DNA of 13,356 bases, taken from contig DIFN01000077.1 in the NCBI GenBank assembly GCA_002419145.1, forward strand, positions 1 through 13,356, given 5' to 3'. The notes under the pieces are model-generated. The model did no database searches, was not told the origin of the DNA, and worked only from the letters and a program-made list of their open reading frames with translations. A program made the translations under genes and the position numbers. Below are positions 8,626 to 12,767 of the stretch, in pieces; the stretch's first letter is position 1; the number at the start of each line of letters is the position of its first letter. This DNA is from Mageeibacillus sp. UBA5747 (GTDB taxonomy: Bacteria; Bacillota; Clostridia; Saccharofermentanales; UBA5734).

Positions 8626-8867
8626 CGTAAAAGCCATCCGGTGCATTACCAGATTTTGCAAGAGTTGCAAAACCTGTCATGCCAGCAGGTGAGATCTATG
8701 CAACAGAGCAAGCTCTATCAATAAAGTGATTGCTCATGAGTGTTATTTATTACATTTTGACTGGCGATGATTGACAATTCTGTAAAGATATTGTAATCTG
8801 GCATCAAGCAGATAGCTGTGTGACAGCAGTCTGCCGACCAAAAGAAAACAGGCGAGGGCATTAAGGC
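8626..8867. other. Intergenic region after pfkA with inverted repeats
   Basis: No gene is visible here. A perfect 8-bp inverted repeat TTTTGCAA-GAG-TTGCAAAA lies at 8654-8672, followed at once by ACCTG (8672-8676) with CAGGT (8686-8690) around a 9-nt loop. Neither has a U-run, so a standard pfkA terminator is not evident. The DNA then becomes AT-rich and carries a candidate promoter for the riboswitch-led gene downstream. Confidence 0.5.
8771..8797 (+). promoter_or_regulatory. Candidate promoter for the class I c-di-GMP riboswitch transcript
   Basis: A perfect -35 box TTGACA (8771-8776) is followed by TGTAAT (8792-8797, 5 of 6 matches, short 15-nt spacer) or by TAATCT (8794-8799, 17-nt spacer). 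The surroundings are AT-rich. Transcription would begin near 8804, about 60 nt before the aptamer. The exact -10 is uncertain. Confidence 0.5.
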
Positions 8868-8965
8868 CTTCAGCCGATAAAGGCAAACCAGGTGAAAATC
8901 TGGGACGCAAAGCTAAAGGGCCTCTGGGACATCTCCCGTGGCAGCCAGCTACCGAAACTGGGAGG
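8867..8965 (+). promoter_or_regulatory. Cyclic di-GMP-I (GEMM-I) riboswitch
   Basis: The class I aptamer consensus is clear: GGCAAACC (8882-8889), GAAA tetraloop (8894-8897) closed by CCAGGT/ATCTGG, GGGACGCAAAGC (8902-8913), a second arm (8914-8949) with TAAAGGGCC and GGGA/TCCC pairing, and the closing GCAGCC plus GCTACCG (8948-8954). CCTTCAG (8867-8873) can pair with CTG plus GGAGG (8958-8965, one bulged G), so an extended P1 would cover the Shine-Dalgarno GGAGG (8961-8965). That would make ligand binding shut off translation. A competing 4-bp hairpin, AGCC (8943-8946) with GGCT (8964-8967) followed by TTTTT, could instead act as a terminator that the folded aptamer prevents. Aptamer identity is strong; the direction of control is not settled. 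Confidence 0.92.
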
Positions 8966-8973
8966 CTTTTTCA

Positions 8974-9831
8974 ATGTCCTTTTTGTCGTTCGGATTTTCT
9001 CGTAAAACGATCCAGGTCCTGAGTGCTGCCGTCATTCTTTCCAGCATCATCAGCATCAGCGGTGTGACAGCCCAGGCGGCTGGCATTATCCGCGTCCATG
9101 ACCAGATTGCCCAGGCAAAAGCCAAAATCTTCGGCGAATATCCCAAAGCTGAAGTTGCCTGGCCAGAAGTCATCCGTCCGGAAACAAGCGTTGAAAAAGC
9201 ACCCGGCAAAGAAGAAACCCAAGAAGAAACCCAAGCCGCTGCTCCTGCTGCAGTCCAAACCGAGCCGACTAAGGCAGAAGCCCAAGTCGAAAAGAAGATC
9301 GAAGCCCCTGTTGAGAAAGTAGAAGAAGCTGCCCCGGTCAAGGCCCAGGAAGCCCAGCCAACCCCGGCTGCCACCGTTGAAGCCGCAGCCGTTGCTGCCC
9401 CTGCTCCTGTTGCCACCGAAACCCCTGCAGCCATTGAATCCACCGGTGATTATTGGACGGATGAAATCCTCCGTCTGGTCAATGAAGCCCGTGCCGCCGA
9501 AGGCCTCGCTGCACTGACCATCAACAGCAAGGCTCAGGAAGCTGCTGCCATCCGCGTCACGGAACTGCCCAACAGTCCCTCGCCGCACCTGCGTCCTGAC
9601 GGCGCCCAGTTCTACACTGTTTTTGCTGAAGTCGGCCTCAAACCTAAAACCGGCGGTGAAAACTACGCCATCGGCACAGCCAATGCCTATGCTCCAGAGC
9701 AGATCGTCACCGCCTGGCTGAACAGCCCTGGCCACCGTAAAAACATCATGAACGCGTCTTATAAGCAGATCGGCATCGGCCACGCCGCCATCGGTGACAA
9801 AGAATATTTCGAACAGCTCTTCATCGGCTGA
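8974..9831 (+). CDS. Secreted CAP/SCP-domain protein under c-di-GMP control
   Basis: A 285-residue secreted protein. A signal peptide (about 1-36, ending TAQAA) is followed by a short conserved motif AKAKIFGEYP..WP (48-64), a long low-complexity Ala/Glu/Pro/Lys linker (about 70-158) and a C-terminal CAP (SCP/PR-1, YkwD-like) domain (160-285). CAP signatures are HLRPDG (205-210), GENYAIG (228-234) and AWLNSPGHRKNIMN (247-260), giving the usual cavity residues His205, Glu229 and His254, then QIGIG. The biochemical role of bacterial CAP domains is mostly unknown. The ATG at 8974 is chosen because GGAGG (8961-8965) lies 8 nt upstream and a signal peptide follows directly; an in-frame GTG at 8938 lies inside the riboswitch. 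The linker may span or lie against the cell wall (inference). A paralogue begins at 12768. Confidence 0.9.
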   Translation: MSFLSFGFSRKTIQVLSAAVILSSIISISGVTAQAAGIIRVHDQIAQAKAKIFGEYPKAEVAWPEVIRPETSVEKAPGKEETQEETQAAAPAAVQTEPTKAEAQVEKKIEAPVEKVEEAAPVKAQEAQPTPAATVEAAAVAAPAPVATETPAAIESTGDYWTDEILRLVNEARAAEGLAALTINSKAQEAAAIRVTELPNSPSPHLRPDGAQFYTVFAEVGLKPKTGGENYAIGTANAYAPEQIVTAWLNSPGHRKNIMNASYKQIGIGHAAIGDKEYFEQLFIG

Positions 9832-9879
9832 TCTGGAACGAACGACACGCCGAAAAAGCTCCAGGCGTTAGACACATGC

Positions 9880-9907
9880 AAAAAGGCTGCCAATCGGCAG
9901 CCTTTTT
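9880..9907. terminator. Bidirectional intrinsic terminator
   Basis: GGCTGCC (9885-9891), loop AATC, GGCAGCC (9896-9902), flanked by AAAAA on the left and TTTTT (9903-9907) on the right. It works on both strands: for the CAP gene ending at 9831 (+) and for the surface-protein gene ending at 9934 (-). Confidence 0.93.
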
Positions 9908-9933
9908 GCTTTGGGAAGGGCAACTGTTTGAAA

Positions 9934-10836
9934 TCAGTCTTGCTCAGACGGGACTTCCTGGAGTTTGTATTTCCAGAAGATCAGCAGGGTTCCGATCAAA
10001 AGCAGGGTCATAAAGACAATCACGCGAACGTTATAACCCGTTTCTCCGGTGTTGGGCATTTCACCTGCAGCAACAATCAGCGAAGATTTCGCTGCCGGCG
10101 GGTCGTCTGAAGTGAACGTGGCTCCAAAGACGGCGACTGTTGCGGCGGAGGTCTGTGTAGCTGTTGTCGATTCGGTCGTGGTGGTCGTCGGCTCGGCGGT
10201 CGTGGTGGTGGTCGGTGCCGGTGCGGTCGTGGTCGGTGCCGGTGCAGTCGTGGTGGTCGTCGATTCGGCGGTCGTGGTCGGTGCCGGTGCGGTGGTCGTC
10301 GGCTCAGCAGTCGTGGTCGGTGCCGATGCAGTCGTGGTCGGTGCCGATGCAGTCGTGGTGGTCGTCGGCTCAGCTGTTGCTTTGGGCTCTCTCAGAACAA
10401 ACGTATAGTGACTGATTTCGGGAATCTGTCCACCGTTGTTGAGTGGGGACCTCAAGCCAGAGTCGGCATTTTCGAGATTGGTGTAGGTATAAAGGTAAGC
10501 TGCATTGCCACCTTTGACGAGGACTTCGGCCACGATGTCCGGACCTTCTCCTGGATGATCACCGGTGTAAAAAGTCAGATACTTGCCGTCTTCTGAAACA
10601 TCAAAGTGTACGATGTACGGTATGCCATTGATCGTTCCTTCCCAGTCCTTATCGATCGGCGAATCAACTTTGATTTCACCCTGACGAACGGGATTGTTGC
10701 TAAGAGGGGTGGGTGCAATGCCACTGTCCGATGTCCCGGTCGCATCTGCGTAGGCAAAGGAAATGGAACTGAAGGTCAGGACCAGGATTGCGATAAAAGT
10801 GAAATAGGTCTTCAGAAATTTAGATTTTCGTTTCAT
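9934..10836 (-). CDS. Sortase-anchored Thr-rich surface protein (MPNTG)
   Basis: A 300-residue cell-wall surface protein. It has a signal peptide (1-30, cleavage after AYA), a globular region (about 45-150), a Thr/Pro/Ala/Glu stalk (153-226) and a C-terminal sorting signal: MPNTG (260-264), a hydrophobic segment (about 270-288) and a short tail starting KYK. Residues 107-147 (VKGG...YTY...DSGL..P.NNGGQIPEISHYTF) resemble a pattern recalled from other secreted bacterial proteins; no function is known for it. The start ATG is supported by AAAGGGA (10849-10843). Its leader carries a class II c-di-GMP aptamer and a terminator, so expression should follow c-di-GMP. The class B sortase gene next door, divergently transcribed, is the likely anchor enzyme (inference). 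An adhesin-like role is plausible but not shown by any recognised adhesin domain. Confidence 0.88.
   Translation of the reverse strand: MKRKSKFLKTYFTFIAILVLTFSSISFAYADATGTSDSGIAPTPLSNNPVRQGEIKVDSPIDKDWEGTINGIPYIVHFDVSEDGKYLTFYTGDHPGEGPDIVAEVLVKGGNAAYLYTYTNLENADSGLRSPLNNGGQIPEISHYTFVLREPKATAEPTTTTTASAPTTTASAPTTTAEPTTTAPAPTTTAESTTTTTAPAPTTTAPAPTTTTTAEPTTTTTESTTATQTSAATVAVFGATFTSDDPPAAKSSLIVAAGEMPNTGETGYNVRVIVFMTLLLIGTLLIFWKYKLQEVPSEQD
9937..10059 (-). other. C-terminal sortase sorting signal (MPNTG variant)
   Basis: The pentapeptide MPNTG (residues 260-264, 10045-10059) is followed by ETGYN, a hydrophobic stretch and a tail with KYK, the tripartite layout of LPXTG proteins. Met replaces Leu at the first position. 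Cleavage between Thr and Gly would be expected. Confidence 0.8.
10159..10380 (-). repeat. Tandem repeats encoding the Thr-rich stalk
   Basis: Imperfect in-frame repeats code for TTTAPAP, TTTASAP and TTTAEP/TTTTTAEP units. The basic unit is 21 bp; two copies at 10316-10336 and 10337-10357 are identical, and further variants lie at about 10200-10300. All units are multiples of 3 bp, so gain or loss would change stalk length without a frameshift. Thr-rich stalks of this kind often extend surface domains through the wall and may be glycosylated. Confidence 0.85.
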
Positions 10837-10873
10837 AAGCTGTCCCTTTCAATTTGAAAAACTACTGAAAATG

Positions 10874-10907
10874 AAAAAACCGGCCATGTGCTCATCGCTG
10901 GCCGGTT
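10874..10907 (-). terminator. Riboswitch-linked intrinsic terminator in the surface-protein leader
   Basis: Read on the - strand: AACCGGCC (10907-10900), a loop, GGCCGGTT (10885-10878) and a U-run (10879-10874). The stem is at least 8 bp and GC-rich. It stands between the aptamer and the ribosome binding site, about 25 nt before the latter, and shares its 5' arm with the aptamer's conserved 3' end. Confidence 0.9.
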
Positions 10908-10972
10908 ACGCTACTAGCTCCCCTCAGAACAAAGCGTCCAACACGCCCTGAGATTCATTGCTTCCATTAGCC
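10900..10972 (-). promoter_or_regulatory. Cyclic di-GMP-II riboswitch
   Basis: Read on the - strand, the leader shows the class II c-di-GMP pattern: GGAAGCAATGAAT (10965-10953), GGG (10948-10946), TTGGACGCT (10941-10933), a small hairpin GTTC...GAGC (10930-10917), then TAGTAGCGTAACCGGCC (10916-10900). ACGCT pairs with AGCGT where the Clostridium acetobutylicum aptamer, as I recall it, has GCACT with AGTGC, a compensatory change. The flanking GAG-TAGTAG-AACCG-CC positions match. The 3' AACCGGCC is also the 5' arm of the terminator, so ligand-stabilised folding should block termination and switch the gene ON. The outer P1 helix looks short and I could not fully trace the pseudoknot by eye; a covariance-model search would settle it. 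Confidence 0.82.
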
Positions 10973-11019
10973 CCAGTATGGATGAAAACGATAAAAAATA
11001 TTAGATACGCAAGTTACCA

Positions 11020-11048
11020 ATTAGTTTCCTGGCCCCAAATTTTGACAA
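11020..11048 (-). promoter_or_regulatory. Possible promoter of the surface-protein transcript
   Basis: On the - strand TTGTCA (11048-11043, 5 of 6 to TTGACA), a 17-nt spacer and ACTAAT (11025-11020, 4 of 6 to TATAAT). Transcription would begin near 11013, about 50 nt before the conserved aptamer core. The -10 is poor, so this is tentative. Confidence 0.35.
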
Positions 11049-11098
11049 ACCTGTAGGGGAAAGAGTATCCTGTCTGACCGATTTACCTGCCTGCTGCA

Positions 11099-11107
11099 TG
11101 GTATAAT
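11099..11107 (+). promoter_or_regulatory. Sortase promoter, extended -10 box
   Basis: TG (11099-11100), G, TATAAT (11102-11107), 50 nt before the sortase start codon. No good -35 box lies 16-18 nt upstream. A separate TTGACA (11042-11047) with TATCCT (11066-11071, 18-nt spacer) is a weaker second candidate. Confidence 0.6.
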
Positions 11108-11156
11108 CCGATCACAGCAAGACATCAGCCTGCCGAGCCGGATCGGAGTGATCTAG

Positions 11157-12008
11157 ATGAAAGTGAACAAGAAATTCAGAATTGCATTGGCTATATATAT
11201 CGCAGCCGTTCTGGCATATGTCGGTTATCTGCTCTATGGATACATTCAAAGTGTCCAGGATCGCAACCATCTGCGTGCCTTGTCCGCGATGGTGGATGGC
11301 GCCCAGACGCCTGAGGAAACAATAGTAAGAGAGAGCCCGGATGCAGCATCGGGCACATCAGCGGAAACAATCCCTTCAGGGCCATCCCAGACTGCCAAGC
11401 CGCAAGTACTGCCCCAGTATCAGGCCTTGTTTGAGCAAAACCCTGACCTGATCGGCTGGATTAAGATCGAGGATTCTGAGGTTAATTACCCGGTCATGTA
11501 CACGCCGCAGGATCCTAACCATTACCTTTACCGCGATTTTGAAGATAAGGACAGCAAGCATGGCCTGCCGTTCGTCGACTACCGTTCCAGCCTGTTGCCC
11601 CGCACAACCAATGTCCTGATCCATGCCCACAACATGAAAGACGGCAGCATGTTCGCAACACTTGGCAAATACCAGAGCCGGTCTTATTTTGAGAACCATC
11701 TGACTGTCGAATTTGACACAATCTACGAAAAAGGCGAATACGAGATTTTTGCCGCATTCATGACACAAGTGTATCCAGCAGACGCCGAGGAATTCATGTA
11801 TTACCGTTTCATCCAGGCAGACACTGAGGCGGAATTCAAAGATTATGTTGACAATGCTCTGAAATTGTCACTTTACGACACCGGGATCAAACCCAAATAC
11901 GGCGACCAGTTGCTCACCCTCTCTACCTGCAGTTACCATGTCGGTGATGGCCGCATGGTTATCGTAGCCCGGAAAAAGTCAGCCCCGGAGCATGGTGCGG
12001 TGGCGTGA
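11157..12008 (+). CDS. Class B sortase
   Basis: A membrane-bound cysteine transpeptidase that cuts the sorting signal of surface proteins and joins them to the cell wall. The 283-residue protein has a short cytoplasmic start, one N-terminal membrane anchor (about 8-28), a polar linker rich in Ser, Pro and Thr (about 45-85), and the sortase domain (86-272). Catalytic residues are in place: His158 in HAHNMKDGSMF, Cys258 in TLSTCSY and Arg266 in DGRMVIVAR. The HNMKDGSMF and TCSY patterns and the NPDLIGWIKI start are typical of class B. GGAG (11145-11148) lies 8 nt before the ATG. The gene diverges from the MPNTG surface-protein gene, a likely substrate, although MPNTG differs from the NPQTN or (S/P)PXTG motifs known for some class B enzymes. 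Confidence 0.93.
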   Translation: MKVNKKFRIALAIYIAAVLAYVGYLLYGYIQSVQDRNHLRALSAMVDGAQTPEETIVRESPDAASGTSAETIPSGPSQTAKPQVLPQYQALFEQNPDLIGWIKIEDSEVNYPVMYTPQDPNHYLYRDFEDKDSKHGLPFVDYRSSLLPRTTNVLIHAHNMKDGSMFATLGKYQSRSYFENHLTVEFDTIYEKGEYEIFAAFMTQVYPADAEEFMYYRFIQADTEAEFKDYVDNALKLSLYDTGIKPKYGDQLLTLSTCSYHVGDGRMVIVARKKSAPEHGAVA

Positions 12009-12028
12009 GATGTTTGTGAACGCAAAGG

Positions 12029-12060
12029 AAAGGGGAGCCGTTTTGGACGACTCCCCTTTT
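12029..12060 (+). terminator. Intrinsic terminator after the sortase gene
   Basis: GGGGAG (12032-12037) pairs with CTCCCC (12051-12056), with an inner CG/CG pair beyond one mismatch, followed by TTTT (12057-12060). It starts about 20 nt after the sortase stop, so the sortase gene seems to be transcribed alone. Confidence 0.85.
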
Positions 12061-12151
12061 GCAGCAAGTGATTGTAATTTGTTTATGTTTGTATCTTGAA
12101 CTCCCAGAAAATTATAACGTGTCAGGATTGATTGAGAAGGCCACGAGTATC

Positions 12152-12442
12152 TCACGCTGAGCCTTTGCTGACCTCGGTAATGATGTCGTTGTATGTGCCG
12201 GTGTAGTGGATCCTGGTCAATGATTCTAACTCGCCGAGCAAGAGTTTAGGCGAGTAGCGTCCCGAGAGTTTCTTTTCACGCAAGATTTTCTGAATTTGAC
12301 TGTGCAGGAACAAGGCGATAAATTGGACAAAGACCCGCCCGGCCATTCGTCCGGATGAATGAATCCGCAACCGTTTCATGTCCAATGCATTTTTCAAATC
12401 ATCATACGTCTTTTTCACCACATCCTTGTCGTAGCAATACTT
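12152..12442 (-). pseudogene. Remnant of an IS4/IS1634-like transposase (C-terminal end)
   Basis: The open frame on the - strand runs from after an in-frame TGA (12445-12443) to the natural stop at 12152. It reads KYCYDKDVVKKTYDDLKNALDM (given in parts: KYCYDKDVV, KKTYDDLKN, ALDMKRLRIHSSG) and goes on GRMAGRVFVQFIALFLHSQIQKIL. This resembles the end of DDE transposases of the IS4/IS1634 group, where IYRNKDVVEKAFDDLKN is a usual form. Here the catalytic Glu is Lys (KDVVK) and the upstream Tyr appears as Cys. The rest of the transposase is missing and no inverted repeats or target duplication could be recognised. It is an inactive fragment. A GTG at 12421 gives an 89-codon ORF but has no good reason to be a start. 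Confidence 0.72.
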
Positions 12443-12512
12443 TCAGGAAATCAGATAAGTCTGCACATTATACTTTATTGGGAGTTTAAGTTTTCGCGCG
12501 TTTTGTTACACG

Positions 12513-12542
12513 AATATTACAGGCAGCAAAAATATTACAGGC
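12513..12542 (+). repeat. 12-bp direct repeat AATATTACAGGC, two copies
   Basis: AATATTACAGGC occurs at 12513-12524 and again at 12531-12542, an 18-bp period with a 6-bp gap. Being close to two helical turns apart and upstream of the second CAP gene, the copies could be a regulator binding site. They could also be debris from the nearby insertion sequence. Confidence 0.55.
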
Positions 12543-12570
12543 TCATGTCTTGCTTGTATAGGTTAGATGT

Positions 12571-12585
12571 CATATTTACAATATG
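12571..12585. promoter_or_regulatory. Operator-like dyad
   Basis: CATATT and AATATG form a perfect 6-bp inverted repeat around TAC. It is short and AT-rich, so chance is quite possible. It lies 29 bp after the direct-repeat pair. Confidence 0.25.
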
Positions 12586-12767
12586 TCTAGCGATTAAATT
12601 CCATTTGTGCTTTTATTTGGCTAATGCCAAGTCCGCACAAAAGTTTAACTTTGTCATCGCTTTATTGCCTAAGTACGATCATTCTTCAGAACACGACGTG
12701 TTTTTGCCGGCTGGAACAGGTATTTGTTCCGCTTGATTAAATTTGTCCTCTGAAAGGAACCAGACCC

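Larger units (their letters stand above)
12446..12767. other. AT-rich gene-free region before the second CAP gene
   Basis: No convincing gene is present. The stretch is clearly more AT-rich than the rest of the window. It holds a 12-bp direct repeat (12513-12542), a small dyad CATATT-TAC-AATATG (12571-12585), a weak hairpin AACAC-GAC-GTGTT followed by TTT (12690-12705), and a dyad GGAACA/TGTTCC (12713-12730). Neither c-di-GMP aptamer pattern is visible here. No clear promoter for the downstream gene could be picked out. Confidence 0.55.

Noticed and set aside
7570..8670. 366-codon open frame on the - strand, longer than pfkA itself
   Set aside because: It mirrors pfkA codon for codon. The + strand carries all phosphofructokinase motifs, so the longer antisense frame is not a gene.
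8938..8973. GTG at 8938 as start of the first CAP protein
   Set aside because: It falls inside the riboswitch aptamer, has no ribosome binding site, and would put 12 extra residues before a normal signal peptide.
8971..9783. 270-codon open frame on the - strand over the CAP gene
   Set aside because: Gly/Phe-rich translation is the mirror of the Ala/Glu/Pro linker codons; the + strand has a signal peptide and CAP motifs.
10164..10408. Repeat array resembling a CRISPR or a Val-rich + strand protein
   Set aside because: The repeats are contiguous, in frame and encode the Thr-rich stalk on the - strand; there are no unique spacers.
12359..12736. 125-codon open frame on the + strand
   Set aside because: Its first part is antisense to the transposase remnant and the rest runs through AT-rich non-coding DNA; no ribosome binding site or family resemblance.
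12440..12767. A third c-di-GMP riboswitch before the second CAP gene
   Set aside because: Looked for GGCAAACC/GACGCAAAGC and for TAGTAG..AACC patterns on both strands and found neither.
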